A DNA stretch of 64,000 nucleotides from JBOCEF01 sp047610385 (GCA_047610385.1 JBLGAC010000015.1:12236-76235); one strand, 5' to 3'; positions 1-9,103 are shown, numbered from the stretch's first letter. Numbers and translations: made by a program. Notes: generated from the letters alone by a model not told the origin.

Positions 1-984
1 TGGCCGCAATTCTCGATCCACCGCGGCAAGCTGCAGATGCTGCTGCACGACCGGTTGATCGAACGCGCGGGCAGGGACGTGATCCGCACCGGCGCCGCCG
101 TCACTGATTGGCGCGACGATGGCGGCGAGGTGGTGATCTCGCTGACCGACCGCGCCGGCGCTGGCATCGGCGAAGCGCGCGGCGCGGTGTTCGTCGCCGC
201 GGACGGCATCCATTCCGCCGCGCGTGCCAAGCTGCACCCGAACGAAGGCCTGCCGATCTGGGGTGGCACCATGATGTGGCGCGGCGTCACTGTTGCGCCG
301 CGCTTTCTGACGGGGCGGTCCATGGCGATGATCGGGACCAAGGCCTGCAAATTTGTCTGCTACCCGATCATGGACGCGGGTGAGGGCATGTCAGTCATCA
401 ACTGGATTGCAGATCTCGCGGTGTCGGTCGACACGCTGGAGAACCGCGTTGACTGGACCCGCAAGGGCAAGCTGGCAGATTTCCTGCCCGCGTTTCAGGC
501 ATTCGATTTCGACTGGCTCAATGTGCCTGCGCTGATCCGCGGCGCTGGCGATGTCTATGAATACCCGATGGCCGACCGCGATCCGATCGCGCAATGGTCA
601 CATGGCCTGATGACGCTGCTTGGGGACGCCGCCCACGCGATGTACCCGATCGGGTCAAATGGCGCGAGCCAGGCGATCCTTGACGCAAGGGTGCTGGTGC
701 GCGAATTGCTGGCCAAGGGCGAGGGGCCCGCAGCGCTGGTTGCCTATGACGCAGAGCGCCGCCCCGCCACCACCGCCATCGTGATGGCCAACCGCGGTGA
801 CGGGCCCGATGCGGTGCTGGACGTGGTGCACAATCGCGCCCCGAACGGGTTTGGGCAGATCGAGGATGTGCTGAGCCGCGCGGAGCTTGCCGCGACCGCC
901 ATGGCCTATAAAAAACTGGCAGGGTTTGATGTGGCGGCGTTGAACGCCCGCGACCGGATCATCGATCTGCCGCCGCCGGTCTGA
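1..984 (+). CDS. FAD-dependent aromatic-ring monooxygenase (5' truncated)
   Basis: The reading frame is open from base 1, so the N-terminus, including the first FAD-binding GxGxxG loop, lies outside the window. What remains shows two fingerprints of group A flavoprotein monooxygenases (salicylate / 3-hydroxybenzoate hydroxylase type): a DG-type segment, VFVAADGIHSAAR, near nt 190-230, and a GD-type FAD ribose-binding segment, GDAAHAMYPIGSNGASQA, near nt 625-675. Such enzymes use NAD(P)H and O2 to hydroxylate an aromatic or similar ring in the cytoplasm. The substrate cannot be read from the sequence and no aromatic-degradation genes follow. A methionine at nt 37 is internal, because the codons before it (HRGKLQ) fit the family. 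Confidence 0.85.
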   Translation, partial: WPQFSIHRGKLQMLLHDRLIERAGRDVIRTGAAVTDWRDDGGEVVISLTDRAGAGIGEARGAVFVAADGIHSAARAKLHPNEGLPIWGGTMMWRGVTVAPRFLTGRSMAMIGTKACKFVCYPIMDAGEGMSVINWIADLAVSVDTLENRVDWTRKGKLADFLPAFQAFDFDWLNVPALIRGAGDVYEYPMADRDPIAQWSHGLMTLLGDAAHAMYPIGSNGASQAILDARVLVRELLAKGEGPAALVAYDAERRPATTAIVMANRGDGPDAVLDVVHNRAPNGFGQIEDVLSRAELAATAMAYKKLAGFDVAALNARDRIIDLPPPV

Positions 985-1128
985 GGGGCCCGCACATAAA
1001 TCTTGCTTTTCTGCTGCCATGTGGTCCTGCGGGCCAGATCACGCACGATCATCCGCACCAAGTTGGGAGCAATTGTGGGATTTCGGGCGCTGACACGGGC
1101 AAGGTGTGCGCCCTTGTGGCGGGCCGCG

Positions 1129-1284
1129 TTAATTCCCGCCCGGGCGCTTTGCCTCGGCGCGGCAGCGGTCTGAGCAATAGCGCACCTCCTCCCACACTGT
1201 TTTCCATTTCTTGCGCCACGCAAACGGGCGGGTGCAATGGGCGCAGATCTTGGTCGGCAGGTCACCCTTTTTGCGCATCTTCAT
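1129..1284 (-). CDS. DUF2256 small cysteine-rich protein
   Basis: This is a 51-residue basic protein with two Cys-x2-Cys / Cys-x3-Cys type pairs (CAHC, then CSDRC) around a tryptophan-rich stretch, RPFAWRKKWKTVWEEVRYC. That pattern is the DUF2256 family, whose function is unknown; the cysteines suggest a zinc ribbon. I chose the ATG at 1284 because a GGAGAG ribosome-binding site lies about 6 bases upstream; longer in-frame starts lack one and would add about 27 poorly conserved residues. It lies on the minus strand downstream of clpA, with a hairpin terminator between them, so it is probably transcribed separately. Confidence 0.8.
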   Translation of the reverse strand: MKMRKKGDLPTKICAHCTRPFAWRKKWKTVWEEVRYCSDRCRAEAKRPGGN

Positions 1285-1363
1285 CGCAGCTCTCCGGCTC
1301 TCAGTACCATGGGTGGGGTGATTGGATAGCCTGAGGCGATGCGCCCGCCTTGTGCGGCATGCC

Positions 1364-1391
1364 AAAAGGCCGGAGGTCGCCCCCCGGCCTT
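1364..1391 (-). terminator. Rho-independent terminator after clpA
   Basis: An 8-bp perfect stem (AAGGCCGG / CCGGCCTT) with a 10-nt loop is followed, read on the minus strand, by a T4 run. It sits just past the clpA stop codon. Confidence 0.7.
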
Positions 1392-1412
1392 CAGATCAGT
1401 CGCGCCGCCTGG

Positions 1413-3749
1413 TCACTCCGCGGTCAGCAGCGGCGGTTTGCCGCCTTCGAGCTTGGGTGCGTCAGGCGCAGTGACGCGCAGTTCCAGTTTACCTTCCTTG
1501 ACCCCGACCTTCACGAGGCCGCCCTTGGTCAGCTTGCCGAACAAAAGCTCCTCGGCCAGCGGCTTCTTGATATGCTCCTGGATCACGCGGCCCAGCGGGC
1601 GGGCACCCATGCGCGCGTCGTAGCCCTTGTCAGCGAGCCATTCGGCGGCTGGGCGGGTCAGCTCAATGCTCACGCCGCGGTCCATCAGCTGGGCCTCAAG
1701 CTGCAGCACAAACTTCTCAACCACCTGCAGGATCACTTCGTGCGGCAGCGGACCGAACGAGATCGTTGCGTCGAGCCGGTTGCGGAACTCCGGTGTGAAG
1801 GTCCGCTCAATCGCCGCAATGTCCTCGCCCTGCCGCGTCGTGCGGCCAAATCCGATGGCCTCTTTCGCCAGTTCTGACGCACCGGCATTGGTGGTCATGA
1901 TCAAAATCACATTGCGGAAATCAACCGATTTCCCGTTATGATCAGTCAGTTTGCCGTGGTCCATCACCTGCAAAAGGATGTTGAACACGTCCGGATGCGC
2001 TTTTTCGATTTCATCCAGCAGCAGCACGCAATGGGGATGCTGGTCGATGCCATCGGTCAGCATACCGCCCTGATCAAACCCGACATAGCCCGGAGGCGCG
2101 CCGATCAGACGGCTGATCGAATGCTTCTCCATGTATTCAGACATGTCAAAGCGTTGCAGTTTCACCCCAAGCGCTGAGGCCAACTGGTTAGCGACCTCAG
2201 TCTTGCCCACACCGGTCGGACCCGCGAACAGGTAGTTGCCGATCGGCTTTTCCGGCTCCCGCAGGCCTGCGCGGGACAGCTTGATCGCCGAAGTCAGGGC
2301 CTCAATGGCCGCATTCTGGCCGAACACCACACGCTTGAGGGTCTTTTCCAAGTCGCGCAGCGTTTCCGCATCGTCCTTCGACACGGTTTTCGGCGGGATG
2401 CGGGCGATCTTGGCAACGACGGCCTCAATCTCCTTGTCGGTGATGATCTTGGCGCGCTTGTCCTTGGTCAGCAGATGCTGGGCCGCTCCGGCTTCGTCGA
2501 TCACGTCGATCGCCTTGTCGGGCAGCTTGCGGTCATTAATGTAGCGCGCAGACAATTCAACCGCCGTGCGGACCGCATCATCATCGTATTTGACGTGGTG
2601 ATGTTCTTCGAAATAGGGCTTCAGCCCACGCAGAATCTTCACCGTGTCCTCAACCGAGGGTTCGGACACGTCGATTTTCTGGAACCTGCGCGCCAGAGCG
2701 TGGTCTTTTTCGAAGTGCTGGCGGAATTCCTTGTAGGTGGTCGACCCCATGCACCGCAGGGTGCCCGACTGAAGCGCGGGCTTCAGCAGGTTGCTGGCAT
2801 CCATCGCACCGCCTGAGGTGGCACCCGCGCCGATCACGGTGTGGATTTCGTCGATGAACAGCACGGCGTCTTCGTGCTCCTCCAGTTCCTTCACCACGGC
2901 TTTCAAACGCTCTTCGAAATCGCCGCGATAGCGGGTTCCGGCCAGCAAGGACCCCATGTCGAGGCTGTAAATCGTGGAGTTTGCCAACACCTCAGGGGTG
3001 TCCCCGTCGACGATCTTGCGTGCCAGACCTTCGGCGATGGCGGTCTTACCAACGCCCGGATCGCCGACCAGCAACGGGTTGTTCTTGCGCCGACGGCACA
3101 GAACCTGAATGCAGCGCTCCACCTCAGACTCGCGCCCGATCAGCGGATCGACCTGGCCTTTGCGGGCCTTGGCGTTCAGATCGACGCAGTATTTCGCCAG
3201 CGCCGATTCGTCCTTGTCCTTGCCTTCCCGTCCCGGCTGGGAGCCTGAGGGCTTGTCACGCTCAGGCTCATCAGCGCCGCGTACTGGGCGCTGTTCGCCA
3301 AAGGCGGGGTTCTTGGCGACGCCGTGGCTGATGTAGTTCACCGCGTCGTAGCGGGTCATGTCCTGCTCCTGCAGGAAGAACGCGGCATGGGATTCGCGCT
3401 CCGCAAAAATTGCCACGACCACGTTGGCACCCGTCACCTCGGTGCGTCCCGAGGTTTGAACATGGATCGCTGCGCGTTGGATCACGCGTTGAAAGCCGGT
3501 GGTCGGCGCCGCTTCGGAGCCGTCCACATCGGAAACCAAGGCCTCAAGCTCATTATCGACAAAACGCAGCAGCGATTCTCGCAAGACCACAAGATCCACG
3601 CCACACGCCTTCATCACGCGGCCCGCGTCGGGCTCATCGATCAAGGCGAGAAGCAGATGCTCGAGGGTCGCGAGTTCATGCTTGCGCTCGTTCGCGAGCG
3701 CGAGGGCGTGATGGATGGCTTCCTCAAGAGTATTCGTGAATGAGGGCAT
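1413..3749 (-). CDS. clpA: ATP-dependent Clp protease ATP-binding subunit ClpA
   Basis: ClpA is the hexameric AAA+ unfoldase that feeds substrates to the ClpP peptidase; ClpS gives it N-end-rule substrates. The 778-residue protein has a Clp-N domain (residues 1-150), a first AAA module with Walker A GDPGVGKT near 229 and the DEIHT Walker B region, and a second with Walker A GPTGVGKT near 510 and LLDEIEKAH. Length and order match ClpA; the long middle domain of ClpB is missing. The ATG at 3749 gives the conserved start MPSFTNTLEEAIHHAL and has AAGGTG about 7 bases upstream; an in-frame start at 3842 would add 31 unrelated residues. clpS lies upstream on the same strand. clpP is not in the window. 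Confidence 0.97.
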   Translation of the reverse strand: MPSFTNTLEEAIHHALALANERKHELATLEHLLLALIDEPDAGRVMKACGVDLVVLRESLLRFVDNELEALVSDVDGSEAAPTTGFQRVIQRAAIHVQTSGRTEVTGANVVVAIFAERESHAAFFLQEQDMTRYDAVNYISHGVAKNPAFGEQRPVRGADEPERDKPSGSQPGREGKDKDESALAKYCVDLNAKARKGQVDPLIGRESEVERCIQVLCRRRKNNPLLVGDPGVGKTAIAEGLARKIVDGDTPEVLANSTIYSLDMGSLLAGTRYRGDFEERLKAVVKELEEHEDAVLFIDEIHTVIGAGATSGGAMDASNLLKPALQSGTLRCMGSTTYKEFRQHFEKDHALARRFQKIDVSEPSVEDTVKILRGLKPYFEEHHHVKYDDDAVRTAVELSARYINDRKLPDKAIDVIDEAGAAQHLLTKDKRAKIITDKEIEAVVAKIARIPPKTVSKDDAETLRDLEKTLKRVVFGQNAAIEALTSAIKLSRAGLREPEKPIGNYLFAGPTGVGKTEVANQLASALGVKLQRFDMSEYMEKHSISRLIGAPPGYVGFDQGGMLTDGIDQHPHCVLLLDEIEKAHPDVFNILLQVMDHGKLTDHNGKSVDFRNVILIMTTNAGASELAKEAIGFGRTTRQGEDIAAIERTFTPEFRNRLDATISFGPLPHEVILQVVEKFVLQLEAQLMDRGVSIELTRPAAEWLADKGYDARMGARPLGRVIQEHIKKPLAEELLFGKLTKGGLVKVGVKEGKLELRVTAPDAPKLEGGKPPLLTAE

Positions 3750-3907
3750 GCGCGTCACCTTTCCACCATTGTCCCGAAACTGAGGCGTCGGGACGTATCC
3801 GCCTGCTGGCAGGGTTGGCCCCGCCATTCGCAAGTCCAACATTAAACTTCGGTCATGTCAGCAACGGATCAAGCCCGAGGAAGGTGAAATAAATCCAAAC
3901 GTGGGAT

Positions 3908-4240
3908 TTATTCTTTTTCCATGGTGCACTGCAGCGGGTGCTGCTGCGTCTGCGCGTGCTCCATGACTAGGGTCACTTTGGTCTCCGCAATCTCGAACGA
4001 AAATACCCCGACCACGGCCAAGCCACGGCGGTGAACGGTCAGCATAATCTCCACCGCGCTTTCATGGCGGATGCTGAAAAAACGCTCCAGCACCTCCACG
4101 ACGAACTCCATCGGAGTGTAATCGTCGTTCAAAAGCAACACTTTATACATCGCAGGTCGCTTGGGCTTGGGCTTGCTCGCCACTGCAAGGCCGGCGCCAG
4201 GGGGGCCGGGGCGCTGGTCGTCGCCATCGTCCTCATCCAT
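3908..4240 (-). CDS. clpS: ClpS adaptor protein
   Basis: ClpS binds the N-domain of ClpA and presents proteins with bulky N-terminal residues for degradation. The conserved core is clear: YKVLLLNDDYTPMEFVVEVL contains the NDDYTPMEFV motif that forms the N-degron pocket, followed by the HRRGLAVVGVFSFEIAETK region. An acidic, flexible N-terminal tail (MDEDDGDDQ) precedes the core, as usual. The ATG at 4240 gives 110 residues, near the family norm. In-frame ATGs at 4261 and 4330 would give 117 or 140 residues; none has a clear ribosome-binding site, so the start is uncertain. It lies 158 bp upstream of clpA on the same strand. Confidence 0.93.
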   Translation of the reverse strand: MDEDDGDDQRPGPPGAGLAVASKPKPKRPAMYKVLLLNDDYTPMEFVVEVLERFFSIRHESAVEIMLTVHRRGLAVVGVFSFEIAETKVTLVMEHAQTQQHPLQCTMEKE

Positions 4241-4466
4241 GCGCAAGGGCACCGCGCACATGGGGCGCAGGAGCGTGGGCGTCGCCAAGGCGACGGAGCG
4301 GAAACGGTGGGATTCGGACGGGATGATCATGCGGTCAGAGTATATGTCTCATGCGAGCGGAAAAAAGGGGGCCGAGGCCCCCTTTTTCAAAATTCGTGTC
4401 TGAGGTCGCTCTGAGGCCGCGCAAATGGTCGCGCCTAGGCGTTCCCGGCGCGACCCGCGCTGCGGA

Positions 4467-4904
4467 TCAGGCGCTGTGGGATTTGACCATGTCAGCGGCG
4501 GCAGTGAAGCGCGCGTTGATCGGCTCCATCGACTCTTTTGCCGCGGCCATCGCCATCTCGTTCATTTTGGTGGCCTGCTTCATCATGCCATCGAACGTGG
4601 TCTTGGCGTAGGTGGCCTGCTTCTCGATCAGCTCCATGACGGATCTCGAGGCGGCCATTTCCTTCGCCGCGGCGACGGTTTCGTCCATGGACTTTTTCGA
4701 AAAGGCCATCAGCTCAGCGTTAAGCTCTTCGGCAACCTTCACGCACATGTTGGACGTCTTGGTCATCGCGTCGAACGATTCTTGGTTGAACGCGGCTGCG
4801 TCCTCAAAGGATTTCGACATTTTTTCCATCTGCGCCGTCATCGACTTCTGGGCGTCGGCGGCGAAGGTTTCCATTTTCTTGGCGGTCTCGGTGGCGTTGG
4901 TCAT
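4467..4904 (-). CDS. Phasin family protein (polyhydroxyalkanoate granule-associated)
   Basis: This is a 145-residue, Ala/Met/Lys-rich, almost wholly alpha-helical protein with heptad-like spacing (for example NQESFDAMTKTSNMCVKVAEE), typical of phasins. Phasins coat polyhydroxyalkanoate storage granules and control their number and size. The start is supported by AGGAG 9 bases before the ATG. Control by the PHA-responsive repressor PhaR is likely, because a matching operator (5013-5027) lies about 110 bp upstream. No PHA synthase gene is in the window. Low-complexity helical proteins can be misassigned, but the operator makes the call stronger. Confidence 0.85.
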   Translation of the reverse strand: MTNATETAKKMETFAADAQKSMTAQMEKMSKSFEDAAAFNQESFDAMTKTSNMCVKVAEELNAELMAFSKKSMDETVAAAKEMAASRSVMELIEKQATYAKTTFDGMMKQATKMNEMAMAAAKESMEPINARFTAAADMVKSHSA

Positions 4905-5226
4905 CGGTAATACTCCTATTCGGGCCTAACAGGATCGCTGCCGCTTGCCTGTGACAGGCGCGGCGCTGTCACCCTTATTTGATACGAATGGTGCGGTGCG
5001 TCAAGATTGGATTGCTGCGCCGCAGCAGAAACGTGTCGGGAATCAGAGCGGCGCGGCGTCGCAGGTCACCTGCCACACGATTTCGCCTGGGGGTGGTCAA
5101 GTTTTTGAAACAAAGGATTCTCAACGAAGTCGCAATATGTTAGTGTTCATTAAGGAGATCTTGACCTTAAAGGCGCATCCAAGCGTGGTCTCCCGAGGCA
5201 AAGTTTGAGTGACGAGGGCAGTCATC
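4905..5226. other. Divergent promoter region, phasin / D,D-carboxypeptidase
   Basis: This 322-bp gap separates two divergent genes. It is richer in AT than the genes on either side. It holds the PhaR-type palindrome and presumably both promoters. I could not fix a -35/-10 pair with confidence and saw no credible small gene. Confidence 0.6.
5013..5027. promoter_or_regulatory. Candidate PhaR operator of the phasin gene
   Basis: A 15-bp perfect palindrome (TGCTGCGCCGCAGCA) contains CTGC-N3-GCAG. The known operator of the PHA-sensing repressor PhaR in Paracoccus denitrificans is CTGC-N3/4-GCAG in front of the phasin gene. Motif, spacing and neighbouring gene all agree; binding itself is inferred. 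Confidence 0.7.
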
Positions 5227-6384
5227 ATGAAGTCAATATCGCCCAAATGGGCACCGGACGCCGCGCTTGCGCGGGCCGGCAGGCATGCCATTTCCGTGGG
5301 GCCGATCAGGCGCTTCGCGGCACGGGCGTTTGTGGCTCTGGCCATGCTCGCTGCTGCGCTGGCCATTTCCCCGCAGGGTGCGCAGGCCGCCCCCTATGCT
5401 GCGTTTGTCATGGACGCACGCACCGGGCAGGTGCTGCACGAAAGCAGCCCCGACCGCCTGCTTCACCCCGCGTCGCTCACCAAAATGATGACGTTGTATC
5501 TCACCATCGAAGCGGTCAAGGCGGGGCGCCTGCAGCTGGACCAGAAAGTCCGGATCTCAGCCAAGGCCGCCGCGCAGCCCCCGTCGCGCATCGGGCTGAG
5601 GGCGGGTGAGCGGGTGAGCATCCGCAACCTGATCCGCGCCGCCGCCGTCAAATCGGCCAATGATGCCGCCATGGCACTGGCTGAGGCGGTGGGCGGCAGC
5701 CAAGAAGGATTCGCCCGCATGATGACCCAGCGCGCCCACGCGCTTGGCATGCCCAACACCACGTTTCGCAACCCGCATGGGCTGACCCAAAAGGGGCACC
5801 TGTCCACGGCGCGCGACATGGCGGTGCTGGGACGGCGGCTGTTTTTTGATCACCCCGAATATTACAACCTGTTCAGCCGCCAGTCGACGGTGGCAATGGG
5901 CCGGACCGTGCGCAACACCAACCGGCGGCTGTTGGCCGCCTATCGCGGCGCTGACGGGATCAAGACTGGCTACACGAATGCGGCGGGGTTCAACCTTGTG
6001 GCCTCAGCGCGGCGTGGGTCCAAGCATGTGATCGCGGCGGTGTTTGGCGGGCGGTCCTCGCGCTCTCGCAATGCAGAGGTCGCGCGCCTGCTTGATCTGG
6101 GCTTCCGCCTGTCGCCGGGCACAGCGCCGATCATCAAGCCGGGCCGCGCCAGCACGCTGGTCGCCAGTGCGCCGCTGCCTGTTGAAAAGCCGGACGCGCC
6201 CGATACGCTGACCGCGCTGGTGCTTGCCGCCATCGGCCCGGCACCTGCTGCTGCGTCGGAGCGTCAGCGCATCTCGCGCAGCGCCCTTGCGCCGCGTCGT
6301 GCGGACATCCCGCGCCTGCGCCCCGGGCCGCGGATCATCGGTGTGGCGATGAAGGTCGACTTCCCGACGCCGCGCCCGCGCTGA
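5227..6384 (+). CDS. D-alanyl-D-alanine carboxypeptidase (DacA/PBP5-type serine peptidase)
   Basis: This penicillin-binding protein trims the terminal D-Ala from peptidoglycan stem peptides in the periplasm. All three active-site motifs are present: SLTK near residue 83 (nucleophile serine), SAN near 143 and KTG near 246. A hydrophobic stretch (residues 34-50) ending in AQA is a signal peptide. The C-terminal 100 residues are Pro/Ala/Arg-rich and lack a recognisable DacA membrane-anchor helix. I prefer the ATG at 5227 because GAGGG lies 8 bases upstream; a GTG at 5209 is also possible. A strong terminator follows. Confidence 0.93.
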   Translation: MKSISPKWAPDAALARAGRHAISVGPIRRFAARAFVALAMLAAALAISPQGAQAAPYAAFVMDARTGQVLHESSPDRLLHPASLTKMMTLYLTIEAVKAGRLQLDQKVRISAKAAAQPPSRIGLRAGERVSIRNLIRAAAVKSANDAAMALAEAVGGSQEGFARMMTQRAHALGMPNTTFRNPHGLTQKGHLSTARDMAVLGRRLFFDHPEYYNLFSRQSTVAMGRTVRNTNRRLLAAYRGADGIKTGYTNAAGFNLVASARRGSKHVIAAVFGGRSSRSRNAEVARLLDLGFRLSPGTAPIIKPGRASTLVASAPLPVEKPDAPDTLTALVLAAIGPAPAAASERQRISRSALAPRRADIPRLRPGPRIIGVAMKVDFPTPRPR

Positions 6385-6403
6385 CTGCACTGGCCTGAAA
6401 CGC

Positions 6404-6440
6404 AAACCGCCGCCGACATGACTGTCGGCGGCGGTTTTTT
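6404..6440. terminator. Terminator between convergent dac and mipZ genes
   Basis: A perfect 15-bp stem with a TGAC loop, followed on the plus strand by T6. On the minus strand it is also followed by Ts, so it can serve both convergent genes. Confidence 0.9.
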
Positions 6441-6466
6441 CATGCGCGGCGCGGGGGCAGGGCGCG

Positions 6467-7273
6467 TCAGCCTGCGTCGCCCAGCCCCGGCAGGTTCAGC
6501 GATTTCACCAGATCGCGCACCTCCTGCCGCGCGGCGACATGGGACAGCGAGAACGTGAACCCCTGATCCTTCAGGTCCAGCAGCGTCAGCCCGTTCAGGA
6601 ACATCTCACGAAAGATCACCCGCTCGGAAAACCCCGGCGCGATGCGGAACCCGATGCGCGTGGACAGATCCTCCACCGCCTCGCCGACCCGGCGCTTGTT
6701 GCGCGCGTGCAGCGTTGAAATGCGGTTGCGGACCACGATCCAGTCCACTGGCTTCAGCCCGGCCTTGGCGCGCAACTGGCGCGATTTCCAGACCATTTCG
6801 GAATAGATCGACGGGCCGAGGATCTTGCCCGTCTCAGGATCCACCCGCGCGAGCAGGTCGAAATCCACCAGGGAATCGTTGATCGGCGTCAGCAGCGTGT
6901 TTGCGGCCGAATGGGCCATTTGCGAATAAAAGCTGTCCGATCCGGGGCAGTCGATGATGATGTAATCGCAATCGGCTTCCAGCTCTGCCAGCGCGGCGGA
7001 GAACAAGTCCTCCTCCTCGCGCTCAGCCGCGCGGCGGTCGCGCAGGTCTGACGCGCCAAGCGTCACCATCTTTGGCATGGTCAGGTCCTGACCGGTGCGC
7101 TTCGCAAAGGCGTCGCGGTTTTCAAGATACCGGTAGAACGTGCGCTGGCGCAGGTCGAGATCCAGCGCCCCCACCTTGTGGCCCGCGCGGCTGATCGCGG
7201 CGAACAGGTGCATGGCGGTGGTGGACTTGCCCGAGCCGCCCTTTTCGTTGCCGGTGACGATGATGTGCGCCAA
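6467..7273 (-). CDS. mipZ: Division-plane positioning ATPase MipZ (ParA family)
   Basis: MipZ forms a polar gradient by binding ParB and inhibits FtsZ, placing the division site at midcell in alphaproteobacteria. The 268-residue protein opens with a deviant Walker A of the ParA type, NEKGGSGKSTT (residues 9-19), followed by LDLDLRQRTFYRYLENR and the DCPGSDS Walker B/switch region. These features, and a long C-terminal part with TLLDLKDQGF, separate MipZ from chromosomal ParA (Soj). It stands alone, with rpmE upstream behind its own terminator; parB and ftsZ are not here. Confidence 0.92.
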   Translation of the reverse strand: MAHIIVTGNEKGGSGKSTTAMHLFAAISRAGHKVGALDLDLRQRTFYRYLENRDAFAKRTGQDLTMPKMVTLGASDLRDRRAAEREEEDLFSAALAELEADCDYIIIDCPGSDSFYSQMAHSAANTLLTPINDSLVDFDLLARVDPETGKILGPSIYSEMVWKSRQLRAKAGLKPVDWIVVRNRISTLHARNKRRVGEAVEDLSTRIGFRIAPGFSERVIFREMFLNGLTLLDLKDQGFTFSLSHVAARQEVRDLVKSLNLPGLGDAG

Positions 7274-7297
7274 GCGTCCCAGCCCTCACGTCAAAGA

Positions 7298-7329
7298 GAA
7301 AAGGCGCGCTCCGGTCGGAGCGCGCCTTT
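7298..7329 (-). terminator. Terminator of rpmE
   Basis: A perfect 13-bp GC-rich stem with a GGTC loop. Read on the minus strand it ends in a T-rich run (TTTTCTC). It lies just past the rpmE stop codon and upstream of mipZ. Confidence 0.85.
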
Positions 7330-7364
7330 CATGTCTAACCTATGCCCGGAGGCGGGAAAAGACC

Positions 7365-7586
7365 TCAGAAGTCCATGCCGGCGAACTTTGCCTTGAACTT
7401 GGACACACGGCCGCCGGTGTCCATCAGACGTCCGCCATCGCCAGTCCATGCCGGGTGCACGGAGGGATCGATGTCGAGGGTCATCACGGCGCCCTCTTTG
7501 CCCCAGGTTGACCGGGTCACATAGGTGGAGCCGTCAAGCATCTTGACCGTGATCAAGTGGTAGGCGGGGTGGATGTCTTTTTTCAT
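7365..7586 (-). CDS. rpmE: 50S ribosomal protein L31
   Basis: This 73-residue protein begins MKKDIHPAYHLITVKMLDGS and contains TRSTWGKEG and DIDPSVHPAWTG, the hallmark blocks of bacterial L31. It lacks the four zinc-binding cysteines, so it is the zinc-independent (C-) form. The ATG at 7586 is set by these conserved N-terminal residues; the frame stays open upstream but without similarity. A dedicated terminator follows. Confidence 0.96.
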   Translation of the reverse strand: MKKDIHPAYHLITVKMLDGSTYVTRSTWGKEGAVMTLDIDPSVHPAWTGDGGRLMDTGGRVSKFKAKFAGMDF

Positions 7587-7876
7587 TTGGCATCCCGGCG
7601 GTGCCGGGCCTCTGATATTGCGGGACTGAGCGCGGGGCAGGCGTCGGACATGTCTGACCGGGACCCGCGTCGACCCTGGAACTGGAAGTCCGGCGCATAC
7701 AGCATGAACCATGGCGGAGCAAGACCCCAGGCGCAGGCGCGCGCCATATCCGCCCCATCCGCCGTGCAATCGGCCCAAAATCAAGCACGCAGGGTTGACC
7801 GTGCGGCGGTCGCGCGGCCATCTGCACCCCGCGCGCCGGGTCCGGCGCGGCGCCCCTGCCCCCCCCGGATGCCGTG
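7587..7876. other. Divergent region between rpmE and an MFS gene
   Basis: About 290 bp of GC-rich sequence that must hold the two divergent promoters. I see no convincing promoter motif, structured RNA or small gene. Confidence 0.4.
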
Positions 7877-9103
7877 ATGACCAACGCCGCCCCTTCCCTT
7901 GCACCGCCCAAAGCCGCGTCTGCTTTCATCCTGATCACCGTGCTGCTGGACGCCGCGGGGATGGGGCTGATCATGCCGGTGCTGCCCCAATTGCTGGCTG
8001 GGTTCTCAGGCGGCGGCACCATCAGCGACGCGGCGGTGATCGGCGGTTGGCTGGCGTTTTCCTATGCCGGGATGCAGTTTTTATGTGCGCCTGCGCTGGG
8101 GGCGCTGTCGGACCGGTTCGGACGCCGCCCGATCCTGTTGCTGTCCATGGCGGCGATGGCGGCTGATTACGCGGTGATGGCGGTCACTGGATCGCTGATC
8201 ATGCTGTTCGCCGCGCGCGCCATGTCCGGTGCCGCGGGGGCGACCATGTCCGCCGCACGGTCATGGATCGCCGACGGCACGCCCCCCGCCGATCGGGCGC
8301 GGCGCTTTGGGCGCATGGGGGCGGCGATGGGGCTGGGTTTTGCGCTTGGGCCCGCTTTGGGCGGTTTTCTGGGCGAATTCGGCCCTCGCGCGCCGTTCTG
8401 GGCTGCCGCGGCGCTGGCGGCGGCGAACTTTGCGCTGGGGGCGTTTGCGCTGCCTGAAAGCCTCGCGCTGGACAAGCGCCGCCCGTTTGAATGGCGCGGC
8501 ACCGATCCGCTGCGCGCCCTGCGCCGGGCTGCGGTGTTGCCGGGGCTGGGGGCGCTGCTGCTGGTGGTGTTTCTGTATGATGTCGGGGCCCATGCCTATC
8601 CCGCGGTCTGGGCCTTCGTGTCGATAGAGGCATGGGACTGGTCGCCCACCCAGATCGGCCTGTCGCTGACGGTCTATGGCGTGCTGTCGGGCGCATCGCA
8701 GGCGTTTCTGGTGGCCCCCGCGATTCGCATCTTTGGGGAACGCCGCGCGCTGCTGGTCGCCTTTGCCACGGATGTTGTGGCGGCGGTGGGCGTGGGGCTC
8801 GCGACTGATGGGTGGATGGTTTACGCGCTGATGCCGCTGCTTGGTGCCTCAGCCATGGTGCATCCGGCGCTGCATTCGATGATCTCCGCACGCGCGCCGG
8901 ATGGCCGGCAGGGAGAGATCCAAGGCGTGCTGGCATCCCTGATGGGTGTCGCCGCAGTGATCAGCCCGCCGATGATGACCGCCGTCTTCGCCATGTTCAC
9001 CGGGGTCGGCGCGGCGATCATCCTGCCCGGCGCGCCGTTCCTGCTGACCGCGATGATCGCGGCCGCGGCCATGACCGTGTTCGCCGCCATCACCCGCAAA
9101 TGA
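7877..9103 (+). CDS. MFS transporter, TetA-like drug:H+ antiporter family
   Basis: This 408-residue, highly hydrophobic protein has about 12 predicted membrane helices. Motif A of the major facilitator superfamily is exact after helix 2 (GALSDRFGRRPILL), and the opening LDAAGMGLIMPVLPQLL resembles tetracycline/H+ antiporters of the TetA group. The role is probably efflux of a small molecule by proton antiport; actual drug resistance cannot be inferred. No TetR-like regulator is adjacent. The start is taken at the ATG at 7877, directly after a GTG; its ribosome-binding site is weak. Confidence 0.88.
   Translation: MTNAAPSLAPPKAASAFILITVLLDAAGMGLIMPVLPQLLAGFSGGGTISDAAVIGGWLAFSYAGMQFLCAPALGALSDRFGRRPILLLSMAAMAADYAVMAVTGSLIMLFAARAMSGAAGATMSAARSWIADGTPPADRARRFGRMGAAMGLGFALGPALGGFLGEFGPRAPFWAAAALAAANFALGAFALPESLALDKRRPFEWRGTDPLRALRRAAVLPGLGALLLVVFLYDVGAHAYPAVWAFVSIEAWDWSPTQIGLSLTVYGVLSGASQAFLVAPAIRIFGERRALLVAFATDVVAAVGVGLATDGWMVYALMPLLGASAMVHPALHSMISARAPDGRQGEIQGVLASLMGVAAVISPPMMTAVFAMFTGVGAAIILPGAPFLLTAMIAAAAMTVFAAITRK

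Noticed and set aside
5154..5170. TTAA repeats before the carboxypeptidase gene as a CtrA box
   Set aside because: The spacing between TTAA half-sites is 13, not 7.
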